Shown piece after piece: positions 13,160 to 20,000 of a DNA stretch of 20,000 bases. The stretch is taken from positions 11,905 to 31,904 of the forward strand of contig KV908594.1 of the NCBI GenBank assembly GCA_002005505.1. The letters run 5' to 3'. A program made the position numbers and the translations under genes. The first letter of the stretch is position 1, and each line of letters begins with the position of its first letter. The DNA is from Botryococcus braunii. Its lineage: Eukaryota > Chlorophyta > Trebouxiophyceae. The notes under the pieces were generated by a model that worked only from the letters and a program-made list of their open reading frames with translations, did not search any database and was not told the DNA's origin.

Positions 13160-15622
13160 TCAGTACAAGTCCAAGCGCCAATTTTTCATTTTTTCCAGGT
13201 GTCTCTTGGCCGTCCTTAGAGCGCTGGTCGTCTCGGTGTCGTCCCTATTTATGGGCAACCTTGCAGATTTCTGTTGTTTTTTTTCTTTTTCTTCTGTCTG
13301 TTTTCTTTTTGCTTCTTTATCTTTTTCCTTGTTTGTTTTTTCTTCGGTTTTTCTTTTTCTTTTCTTGAGAATCGGCGGCGTGCTCCCATATCTATGCCCC
13401 TCGGGCGCTGCGAGGGCGGAGGATGGCTTATTTAAGCCCAGAGTGTCGGTCATGTGGGTGTCGCCCATATGTAAGGGCAGCGTGGGAGATTCCTGTCTTG
13501 GTAGCGTGGCCATGTGCCCCTGGGGCGCTGTAAGGCCGGAGGCCAGATGTTGGAGCGGAGCGCGGAATCCTCTCCTACATCCTGTTGTATGCGTGCCATC
13601 CCCATGCAAGGGCAGCCGGGCAGATTCCTGGCTTGGCGACGTGGCTGTGTGCCCCTGGGGCGGCCTAAGGCCGTAGGACGGCCTATTTAGAACAGGAGCG
13701 CAGGCGCCTGTCGTCTGGGTTCCACCGTCCCTCCGCGAGATCCCCAAGACTGACTCACTGCGCTGCGCGGGGTAATTTAGCGACGGCTGTGACATGGGGA
13801 GGGGCACACTGAGGTACGGAACGTGCACCGTACTGTGGGCACCGCCACTCCCTAGGGCACCGTGGGTCTCTCCACTTTGTGTTTGTAACTTCAAGGACAG
13901 TACAGCTGCCTGCATGGGGACCACTCCCTGCAGCACGTCCGGAGCGAGGGACCACCCAATCAGGTCCCCAGCCACAGCCCTCTGGGTATCAATTTGGACG
14001 CCTGAGTGGCCATGCTGTGTGGGTTTGGGCTGCGTGGACTTCTGTCCCTGGGGCGGTACCCCGGGACGGGTTTGCAAGCCCTGCATGCGGGATAGGCCCA
14101 ACGCGTATTCGTATGCAAGATGCGACTCCAGTAAGCTCTGCTTTGAGGGATCCTTCTGACTGGGAACCCCCCTTTGGACTGCTGATTGGGCCAAGACCTG
14201 AGGCTGCAAGTCAGCAGGTGTGACAGGACATGTTTGAGCAGCGGGGCACTGCCCAGAGAGACGAGACATGAAGTGGCCTTGGAGGTGTCTTTGAGTCACG
14301 TCCGGATCATGAGATACAGAGCTTGCACAGAGAATTCTGGGGCTACGATTTGCCAGGGCGGAAGATGGGTTACTTAGAACCTGAGGGGCGGTCGTGTGGG
14401 TGCCATCCACTTGGAAAGTCAGCGTGGGAGATTCCTGACTCGGTAGCGTACCCGAGTGCCCCTGGGCCGCTGCAAGGGCGACGGACAGCCTATTTGGGAC
14501 TGGAGCGGAAGTCGTGTGTGTGTCGCCCATATTCAAGGCCTGCGTGGGACATTCCTGACTTGGCAGCGTGGCTGAGTGCCCCTGGGGCGTTGCAAGGGCG
14601 GAGGATGGCGTAATTGTAATTAGGACCGGAGCGGCGGTCGTGTTGGTCTCGCCCACATTTGAGGGAAGCCTGGGAAATTCCTGATTTGGCAGCGTTGCCC
14701 TGTGCCCCTGGGGTGTTGCAAAGACGGAGGATGGCCTATTTAGGATCGGCACGGCGGTCGTGTTGGTGCCGCCCCCATTTGTAGGCAACCTGCGAGATTT
14801 CTGAGGTTTTCTTTTTTCCTTTTTAATCTTTCTTTCTTTTCTTCTTTTTCCCCTTTTTTCTTTGGATTCTCTTTTGCTTATCTTTTGAATTGGTACCGTG
14901 CCCCCACAGTTATGCCCCTGGCGTGCAAGTGCGGAGGACGGCCAATTCAGGACGGGAGCGTCGGTCAGGTGGGTGTCACCCATCTTTACGGCCAGTGTGG
15001 GAGATTCCTGACTTGGCAAGGAGGTCGTGTGCCCCTGGGGCGCTGCAAGGGTGGAGGATGGCCTATTTAAGCCCGGAATGTCCGTCATGTGGATGTCGCC
15101 CATATTTACGGCCAGCGTCGGAGATCCCTGACTTTGCAAGGAGGCCGTGTGCCTTTGGGGCGCTCCAAGGCCGGAGGACGGCCTATTTAGGACCGAAGCA
15201 GCTATCGTGTGGGTGCCACCGTCCCTCCGCGAGCTCCCCAAGACCGACTCACTGCGCTGCGCGGGGACATTTAGCGACGGCGGTGACATGGGGAGGGGCA
15301 CACTGAGGTACGGAACCTGCACCGTACTGTGGGTACCGCCACTCCCTGGGGCAATGCAAGTACCGCCACTCCCTAGGGCACCGTGGGTCCCGCCACTCTG
15401 TGCGTGTAACTGCAAGGACTGCGCAGCTGCCTGCACGTGGACCACTCCCTGCGGATCGTCCGGAGCGGGGGACCGCCCAATCAGGTCCCCATCCCCAGCC
15501 CTCTGGGTACCACTGTGGATCCCTGTGTGCCCCTGCTGTGTCGGTTCGGGCTGCGTGGACTTCTGCCCCAGGGGCGGTACCCCGGGACGGGTTTGGAAGC
15601 CCTCCATGCGGGATAGGCCCAA
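13160..15622 (-). CDS. Tandem-repeat protein, downstream segment (820-codon open frame)
   Basis: The longest open frame in the window, read on the minus strand and ending at TGA 13160. Its first codon (15622) is TTG, so it is the continuation of an upstream reading frame rather than a true start. It contains about ten 40-residue units (core NRPSSALAAPQGHTATLP, then SQESPTLPLHMGDTHTT-like), most of one large module, all of a second, and two basic inserts rich in Lys/Arg/Glu. Some units carry multiple-of-three indels, and sister units differ by many substitutions yet stay open, which favours coding over chance. There is no signal peptide, membrane segment or known domain, and it is probably disordered. 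The last residues (HLEKMKNWRLDLY) do not match a unit and may be intron read-through. Confidence 0.5.
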   Translation of the reverse strand: MGLSRMEGFQTRPGVPPLGQKSTQPEPTQQGHTGIHSGTQRAGDGDLIGRSPAPDDPQGVVHVQAAAQSLQLHAQSGGTHGALGSGGTCIAPGSGGTHSTVQVPYLSVPLPMSPPSLNVPAQRSESVLGSSRRDGGTHTIAASVLNRPSSGLGAPQRHTASLQSQGSPTLAVNMGDIHMTDIPGLNRPSSTLAAPQGHTTSLPSQESPTLAVKMGDTHLTDAPVLNWPSSALARQGHNCGGTVPIQKISKRESKEKRGKRRKERKIKKEKRKPQKSRRLPTNGGGTNTTAVPILNRPSSVFATPQGHRATLPNQEFPRLPSNVGETNTTAAPVLITITPSSALATPQGHSATLPSQECPTQALNMGDTHTTSAPVPNRLSVALAAAQGHSGTLPSQESPTLTFQVDGTHTTAPQVLSNPSSALANRSPRILCASSVSHDPDVTQRHLQGHFMSRLSGQCPAAQTCPVTPADLQPQVLAQSAVQRGVPSQKDPSKQSLLESHLAYEYALGLSRMQGLQTRPGVPPQGQKSTQPKPTQHGHSGVQIDTQRAVAGDLIGWSLAPDVLQGVVPMQAAVLSLKLQTQSGETHGALGSGGAHSTVHVPYLSVPLPMSQPSLNYPAQRSESVLGISRRDGGTQTTGACAPVLNRPSYGLRPPQGHTATSPSQESARLPLHGDGTHTTGCRRGFRAPLQHLASGLTAPQGHMATLPRQESPTLPLHMGDTHMTDTLGLNKPSSALAAPEGHRYGSTPPILKKRKRKTEEKTNKEKDKEAKRKQTEEKEKKQQKSARLPINRDDTETTSALRTAKRHLEKMKNWRLDLY
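13261..13375 (-). repeat. Basic insert in a 40-residue unit, copy B
   Basis: About 115 bases, T/C-rich on the plus strand, encoding KKRKRKTEEKTNKEKDKEAK and more on the minus strand. It ends in QQKSARLPINRDDTETT, matching the end of copy A (PQKSRRLPTNGGGTNTT). It sits at the same point of a 40-residue unit, so A and B are duplicates that diverged strongly inside the low-complexity part. Confidence 0.7.
13715..14350 (-). repeat. Large module, copy 3
   Basis: About 636 bp, uninterrupted in the minus-strand frame from SVSHDPDV to SESVLGISRRDGG. It is bounded on both sides by 40-residue units, as copy 2 is, so the module plus flanking units was probably duplicated as a block. Confidence 0.85.
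14803..14888 (-). repeat. Basic insert in a 40-residue unit, copy A
   Basis: On the plus strand this is a T/C-rich tract of about 86 bases. On the minus strand it encodes a Lys/Arg/Glu-rich segment (KEKRGKRRKERKIKKEKRK) that replaces the middle of one repeat unit and ends in PQKSRRLP before the unit resumes. It could act as a nuclear-localisation or nucleic-acid-binding patch if translated (inference). Confidence 0.7.
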
Positions 15623-15890
15623 CGTGTACTCGTCTGCAAGATGCGAATCCTCTGCTTTGAGGGATCCTTCTGACTGTGAACCCCCCTTTTGACTGCTGAG
15701 TGGGCCAAGCCCTGAGGCTGCAAGTCAGCAGGTGCTACAGGAGATGGTTGAGCAGCGGTGTACAGCCCTGTGATATGTCCTTCCGGGGAAAGACGCGACA
15801 TTAAGTGTCCTTGGATGGGACTTCGATTCACGTCTGGATCATGAGATACAGCGCTTGCAGAGAGGCTTTTGGGGTTACGATTTGCATGGG
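15210..15890 (-). repeat. Large module, copy 2 (carries the 7-base deletion)
   Basis: About 680 bp. Compared with copy 3 it has a small internal tandem duplication around 15336-15400 (plus-strand taccgccactccct twice) and lacks 7 bases near 15647. The protein-level landmarks SHDPDV, DPSKQ, STQPEPTQQGHTG, VPYLSVPLPMS and SESVLGSSRRDGG are shared. Confidence 0.85.
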
Positions 15891-16611
15891 CGGAGGATGG
15901 CCTAGTTAGGACCGGAGCGGCGGTCGTGTGCGTGCCATCTCCATGCAATGGCAGCATGGGAGTCTCCTGACTTGGCAACATGGCTGTGTGCCCCTGGAGG
16001 GCTGCAAGGGCGGAGGGCGGCCTGCTTAGGACCGGAGCACCGCTTGTGTGCGTGTCGCCCATATTTAAGGCCAGCGTGGGAGATTCCTCACTTGGCAGCA
16101 TGGCCGTGTGCCCTTGGAGCACTGCAAAGGCGGAGAACAGTCTATTTAGGAACGGAGCGGCGGCTGTGAGGGTGCCGCCCCCGTGCAAGGGGGTCCCGCC
16201 ACTCTGTGCATGGAACTGCAAGGACCCCGCAGCTGCCTGCATGTGGACCTCTCCCTGCGGCACGTCCGGAGCAGAGGACTGCCCAATCAGGTCGCCCGCC
16301 CCAGCCCTCTGGGTACCCCTGTGGACGCCTGTGTGCCCAAGCTGGGTGGGTTCGGGCTGCGTGGATTTCCGCCACAGGGGCGGTAGCCCGGGACGGGTTT
16401 GGGAGGCCTCCTTGCGGTATTGGGACAATGCGTACTCTAATGCAAGATGCGACTTCAATAAGCTTTCCTTTGAGGATTGGGCCAAGCCCTGAGGCTGCAA
16501 GTCACCAGGTGCTACAGGACATGTTTGAGCAGCGGGGCACAGCCGAGAGAGACGAGACATGAAGTGGCCCTGGAGGTGTCTCTGATGCATGTCTTGACTT
16601 GAGTAACAGAG
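15481..16611 (-). CDS. Tandem-repeat protein, upstream segment, frame lost near 15647
   Basis: Minus-strand frame with ATG at 16590, open back to a TAA near 16634. It matches the other module copies back to about 16611 (LCYSSQDM against LCASSVSHDPDV), so the ATG may not be the start. It encodes a shortened first large module, three 40-residue units (exactly 120 bp apart: 15901, 16021, 16141), then the second large module. Near 15647 the reading leaves the module frame, because 7 bases present in the sister copy (about 14125-14135) are absent. Residues after KDPSKQ (down to 15481) are therefore out of register. Adding 7 to the 968-base offset between the two frames gives a multiple of three, so this one event explains the whole shift. 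Confidence 0.5.
   Translation of the reverse strand, partial: LCYSSQDMHQRHLQGHFMSRLSRLCPAAQTCPVAPGDLQPQGLAQSSKESLLKSHLALEYALSQYRKEASQTRPGLPPLWRKSTQPEPTQLGHTGVHRGTQRAGAGDLIGQSSAPDVPQGEVHMQAAAGSLQFHAQSGGTPLHGGGTLTAAAPFLNRLFSAFAVLQGHTAMLPSEESPTLALNMGDTHTSGAPVLSRPPSALAALQGHTAMLPSQETPMLPLHGDGTHTTAAPVLTRPSSAHANRNPKSLSASAVSHDPDVNRSPIQGHLMSRLSPEGHITGLYTAAQPSPVAPADLQPQGLAHSAVKRGVHSQKDPSKQRIRILQTSTRWAYPAWRASKPVPGYRPWGRSPRSPNRHSRGTQGSTVVPRGLGMGT
16180..16611 (-). repeat. Large module, copy 1 (shortened)
   Basis: About 430 bp. It shares with copies 2 and 3 the segments read on the minus strand as QRHLQGHFMSRLS, STQPEPTQ, GDLIG and LQ.HAQSGGT. It lacks the stretch containing VPYLSVPLPMS and the SESVLG end, passing directly into a 40-residue unit. 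Confidence 0.8.
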
Positions 16612-16842
16612 CTTGCAAGGAGGCTTTTCGGGTTATGACTTGATGATTGTGCGCTGTCGGTTCTGCTCGGGCGATCCTGCAAGGCGTCGTTACATCAGAC
16701 GGGTCTTGCAGGGTGGCAGGCTTGCAAATCCTAAACCCCCGGAGTGCCCCGGAGTGCTGGGCTGATAATGAGCTGTCATCTCTCTACCCCCTCCCTCCTC
16801 CCTCCCCTACCCCCCTTCTCTCCACACACACCCACACACACC
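16612..16842. other. Edge of the repeat locus
   Basis: On the minus strand CCTTGCAAG precedes 16611. This could be a splice acceptor, since it joins in phase 0 to the module frame, but its pyrimidine tract is weak. Another acceptor-like site (ccttgcag) lies near 16683. The C/T-rich flank of the next microsatellite begins near 16780. Confidence 0.3.
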
Positions 16843-16845
16843 CAC

Positions 16846-16937
<92 letters not shown>

Positions 16938-16960
16938 GCGCGTGCGCGCGCGCCCGCGCG
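16823..16960. repeat. (CA)n ending in (CG)n
   Basis: Starts with cacaca blocks separated by CCC. It then alternates perfectly between pyrimidine and purine from 16843 to 16953 (111 bases) and closes with a cgcgcgtgcgcgcgcg block. It is a Z-DNA candidate with the same CA-then-CG order as 3770-3868 and 10661-10860. Confidence 0.95.
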
Positions 16961-16995
16961 CCCCAGCTAGCACATCATCCTCTCCTCTCTCCCCA

Positions 16996-17104
<109 letters not shown>

Positions 17105-17175
17105 GCACCGCCCCCCCCCCCCACACACACACAGCACTGGTGGGCATCGCGAAAGGGGTGGGGAACAGATCATAC

Positions 17176-17421
17176 CTCTGGCGTTATGGGATTGGAAGCC
17201 CCGAGGGCGGAGTTGCCCCGGCTGAGAGGCTGAGAGAGCATGCGCTCCAGCTGGGCTGGGTTGGTGCTCTTTCGCTTGTCCTCGACCTTGCTTCCTTCTC
17301 CCAGCATCTGCATCCAGTCCCCGCGAGCCCCATTCCAACACCCCCAGGCACACTCCATCACTCCCATCTTTCCTTTGCTTGAATCAACAAGCACTTTCTC
17401 GTTCCCCCACCCTGGGACTTT
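17176..17421 (-). CDS. Candidate internal exon ending at a GT donor
   Basis: Minus-strand frame open from about 17421 and reading ...[20 protein letters not shown]... to NPITPE. There AG|GTATG (exon end 17176, GT at 17175-17174) is a good 5' splice site in phase 0, and the frame stops just beyond it. Composition is protein-like compared with other frames here. No domain is recognised. The acceptor is not identified; candidates are CAG near 17412 and AAG near 17394. It would be an upstream exon of the repeat gene if the donor is real. Confidence 0.25.
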
Positions 17422-17525
17422 TCATCTTCACGCCACCCCCCCATCTCCTCTCTCCCTCCCTCCCTCTCTCCCTCCCTCCCCACCCCTCCACCCCTCCCTC
17501 CCTCCTCCCTCTTCCCCCCCATCCA

Positions 17526-17529
17526 TCCT

Positions 17530-17612
<83 letters not shown>

Positions 17613-17667
17613 CCCTCCTCTTCTCTCTCTCCTCTCTCCTCTCTCCTCTCTCTCCTCTCTCTCTCTC

Positions 17668-17720
<53 letters not shown>

Positions 17721-17735
17721 CTCTCTCTCTCCTCT

Positions 17736-17782
<47 letters not shown>

Positions 17783-17868
17783 CTCTCTCTCTCTCTCTCT
17801 CTCCTCTCTCTCTTCTCTCTCTTCTCCCCCCCCCCTTTCCCCCCCCTCCTCCCTCTCCCTCCCCCTCC
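17526..17868. repeat. 343-base pyrimidine tract
   Basis: No purine on the plus strand across 343 bases. It is (CT)n with irregular CCT, TTC and C-run variants, preceded by more C/T-rich DNA from about 17440. It is less regular than the 3299-3768 tract, suggesting an older or more mutated array. Ser-Leu and Arg-Glu frames across it are compositional. Confidence 0.95.
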
Positions 17869-17967
17869 ACTTCCCCTTCCCGGTCCCCTTCCCCTACCCT
17901 CCCAAACCAAAAGGAAAACCGATGCTGCCCGCCCCCGGTGCTCCCCAACAGAAGCATCAACAGGAGA

Positions 17968-17997
17968 GGGCTGGGCTGGGCTGGGCTGGGCTGGGCT
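17968..17997 (+). repeat. (GGGCT)6 pentanucleotide repeat
   Basis: Six GGGCT units in a row. Six G-triplets two bases apart meet the usual G-quadruplex pattern on the plus strand. The tract lies directly next to the putative minus-strand donor at 18001-18000. Confidence 0.9.
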
Positions 17998-18001
17998 GCA
18001 C

Positions 18002-18196
18002 CTCAAACAGATGCTCCAGGCCAGACCGGGGCAGGTGCCGTAAGGCAGGCAGCTGGTGAGGGGTGGGGCCTGTACCAGGGGGCGCCTCCTCGTTCTTTGT
18101 CTCGCCCGCCGCCTGTTTCCCATCCCCCTGCACCAGGCGGGTGTGAATGCCTGACTCCCAGAATGACCCGACATGCAAAGCTTGAATCCCTTGCAA
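18002..18196 (-). CDS. Candidate exon ending at a GT donor
   Basis: Minus-strand open frame containing VQGDGKQAAGETKNEEAP and ending RSGLEHLFE at GAG|GTGCAG (exon end 18002, GT at 18001-18000), phase 0. No domain is recognised. Two other minus-strand frames are also open here, so frame choice rests on the donor and on composition only. Confidence 0.2.
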
Positions 18197-18414
18197 GCCA
18201 TGATTCCCATACGGCTGACGGATAAATGTGATTGTCCCCGAGCGTGTTTGTCGTGTCTGGGCACGGCGAAGGGCGGCGCCGGCACATCGCCCGCCCTCCC
18301 GGGCCCTGCAATTTATACCGTTTGGCAGAATTCGGCGTCAAGCTTGCAGGCCCTGGGAGGCCGCGGTGTGCACTGGTACCGCAATCCAGTGAGCCCATTA
18401 CTTGAGCTTTCCGG

Positions 18415-18437
18415 TGCTGCTGCTGCTGCTGCTGCTG
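18415..18437 (+). repeat. (CTG)7-8 tract
   Basis: A pure CTG/GCT run about 100 bases upstream of the CAG tract, in opposite orientation. The two could pair as hairpin arms. Confidence 0.9.
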
Positions 18438-18536
18438 GTAATGTGTCCTTGTAGCTGCATTGGGGTTTCTGTTGTTGTGGCTGTGGTGCCGTTCTGGCGG
18501 TTGCACATTTTTTGCACTCATTCAGTATGTTGTGGA

Positions 18537-18704
18537 CAGCAGCAGCAGCAGCAGCAGGAGCAGCAACAGCAACAACAACAACAACAACAACAACAGCGGC
18601 AGCGGCAGCGGCAGCGGCAGCGGCAGCGGCAGCGGCAGCGGCAGCGGCAGCGGCAGCGGCAGCGGCAGCGGCAGCGGCAGCGGCAGCAACAACAACAACC
18701 ACAA
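18537..18704 (+). repeat. Compound triplet tract: (CAG)n, (CAA)n, (CGGCAG)15, (CAA)n
   Basis: CAG units with one GAG, then CAA units with occasional CAG. Next come exactly fifteen CGGCAG hexamers (18597-18686), then CAA/CCA units. Every repeat length is a multiple of three, so all frames stay open (Gln/Gln-Arg, Ser/Asn/Gly-Ser, Ala/Thr on plus; Leu-Pro, Ala, Cys-Arg on minus). A 245-codon plus frame (18402-19139) spans it, but outside the tract it has no recognisable domain. Confidence 0.95.
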
Positions 18705-19003
18705 CAACGATTATATCTCACCACAAAAAAAGGATCCGGATATGTAAATAGCGCTAGTAAATACATTAGTGTTAGGTTCTTTCCATACAGAAAACGGCAT
18801 GAAAAGATTAGGAGTCACCATATCTACATTATTGGTAGTACAAAGTTCAATACACAGATGAATACCAAGGAGGGTGTTCTGTTGGCACTTTTCGCCTCTC
18901 TTTCTCTCACCCTTCCCTCGCTCTCACCCTTCCTCCCTCCCCGCCCCTTTGTCGCTCTCCTCCCACCACAAAAGACGCCTTCCCCACTCCCCTGTGGGCC
19001 CAC
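18705..19003. other. Non-coding stretch, no gene recognised
   Basis: AT-richer to about 18880, then C/T-rich on the plus strand (18890-18970). No gene, RNA or regulatory element was recognised. Confidence 0.4.
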
Positions 19004-19162
19004 CTGGGCAGAAGCAGCCCTGGGAGTAGCGGCACCGTCGGGGACCGGTCCCGAGGATTCCCCCTCCTTCACCACAGCGGCGGACGGTGTGGACAAGGGC
19101 TGCGGCTCACATTGCAGCGTGAAGGCTTTTCTCAAATAGGATTCTTGGGGGGCTGTCGTCAA
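19004..19162 (-). CDS. Candidate exon ending at a GT donor
   Basis: Minus-strand open frame reading SYLRKAFTLQCEPQPLS and VVKEGESSGPVPDGAATP, ending ASAQ at CAG|GTGGGC (exon end 19004, GT at 19003-19002), phase 0. It is Ser/Pro/Ala-rich like the repeat protein. An alternative acceptor (ccgcag) lies inside it near 19100. No known domain; weak evidence. Confidence 0.2.
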
Positions 19163-19328
19163 GCCCCCGTCCCCAGAGCCAGTGCGCTCCTCTCGCAGAG
19201 ACCCCGCTGCCGCTCCCCCTTGTACCGCTCCCCCCGCAGAGACTTGGGCATTGGGCCCAGCAGACCCCCCCCCGGCCCTCCCCTACACACCCCACATGGC
19301 ATGATGAGTGGACCCATGCATGTGCCTT
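19163..19328. other. GC-rich flank of the end minisatellite
   Basis: No unit of the 26-bp array and no convincing gene. Overlapping minus-strand frames are open because of high GC. Confidence 0.4.
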
Positions 19329-20000
19329 ACTTGCTTGACTTGCCTCCCCTACAGCCCTCTTAACACTTTGCCTCCACTGCCCCTCTCTAACCCTCTGCAC
19401 CTCTCTCCCCTCCCTATCGCTCACCTCCTAGCGTGCACCTCGCCTGCCACTCATCAGCACTAGACTCCCCCACCCTTCCCCTGCCCCTCCCTCAAGATTC
19501 ACTGCCTCTCTCCTTCCTACCACTCGCCTCCCCTGTCCTCTCTAACGCTTGCCTCCCCTGTCCCTCCTTAACAGTTGCCCCCCCTGTCCCTCCCTAATGC
19601 TCACCACCCCAACACACGCCTCCCCTGTCCCTCCCTAACACTCGCCTCCCCTGTCCCGCCCTGACACTCACCTCCCCTGCCCATCCCTAACGCTCACCTC
19701 CCTAACACTCGCCTCCCCTGCCCCTCCCTAACGCCCACTTCCCAAACGCTCATCTCCCCTGCCCCTCCCTAAAGGTCACCTTCTTAACACTCGCCTCCCC
19801 TATCCCTCCCTAACACTCGTCTCCCCTGCCCCTCCCTAACACTCCCCTCCCCTGTCCCTCCCGAACACTCGCCTCCCCTGGCCCTCCCTAACGCTCACCT
19901 CCCTAATACTCGCCTCCCCTGCCCCTCCCTAACGCTCACCTCCCACATCTGCGTCCCCTGCCCCTCCTTAACGCTCATCTCTCCTTCGCCCCCTGACACT
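19329..20000. repeat. 26-bp C-rich minisatellite, runs off the window
   Basis: Unit of about 26 bases with the form ctcgcctcccctgcccctcc followed by ctaaca, in 20 or more copies from about 19490, more degenerate from 19329. Some copies are shortened to about 15 bases (cctccctaacactcg). Main variants: gccc/gtcc, acactcg/acgctca. The plus strand is almost free of G. The minus strand carries clustered GGG/GGGG runs, giving many potential G-quadruplexes. The array continues past 20000. Confidence 0.95.

Noticed and set aside
18402..19139. Polyglutamine plus-strand protein
   Set aside because: Apart from the triplet tract there is no domain or conserved-looking sequence, and minus-strand frames downstream look at least as good.
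19107..19424. 105-codon minus-strand frame upstream of the last candidate exon
   Set aside because: GC-rich overlap in another frame, running into the minisatellite, without motif or splice support.
19329..20000. Telomere array
   Set aside because: CCCTAAC words recur every 26 bases inside a longer unit and not as a simple hexamer or heptamer array.

Overview
This window looks like nuclear DNA of a eukaryote. There are no bacterial-style operons or ribosome binding sites. Genes are sparse, introns appear likely, and long simple repeats occupy much of the sequence: (CT)n, (CA)n, poly-C, (TATATC)n and CAG/CAA/CGG triplets, plus minisatellites. The mix of repeat-rich intergenic DNA with moderately GC-rich coding DNA would fit an alga or another protist, but nothing here fixes the lineage.

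Layout. 1-3297 is single-copy DNA with no convincing gene, but it has several near-perfect palindromes and a (TG)n/G-run tract. 3299-3868 is a large pyrimidine tract containing an uninterrupted run of 99 C, followed by (CA)n and (CG)n. 3869-5967 is non-coding apart from a second (CG)/(CA) tract; its end is probably intron. 5968-7697 (+) is the one gene whose family can be named: a PARP-type ADP-ribosyltransferase closest to the PARP6/PARP8 type, with a four-cysteine motif followed by a catalytic domain. 7698-10660 has no recognisable gene; it carries clustered palindromes, a (TATATC)n satellite and other AT-rich DNA. 10661-10860 is a 200-bp perfectly alternating purine/pyrimidine block.

From about 10.9 to 16.6 kb the minus strand carries a repeat-built, probably protein-coding locus. 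Its basic unit is 120 bp (40 residues), present in about 13 good copies. Three copies of a much larger module (about 640 bp) and two lysine/arginine-rich inserts are embedded among them. The frame is kept over most of 3.4 kb but is broken once near 15647, where one module copy lacks 7 bases relative to its sister. Decayed units continue to about 11.4 kb and run into a serine/proline-rich open frame ending at 10914. Between 12.03 and 13.16 kb the array is interrupted by unrelated sequence. Higher up (17.2, 18.0-18.2 and 19.0-19.2 kb) there are three short minus-strand open frames, each ending at a GT donor in phase 0. They may be upstream exons of the same gene, with the (CT)n and (CA)n tracts in its introns. 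This is inference.

The right end has a compound CAG/CAA/CGGCAG tract and a 26-bp C-rich minisatellite running off the window, whose minus strand is G-quadruplex-prone. No tRNA, rRNA, CRISPR, transposase or reverse transcriptase was recognised. The two main loci show no functional link.
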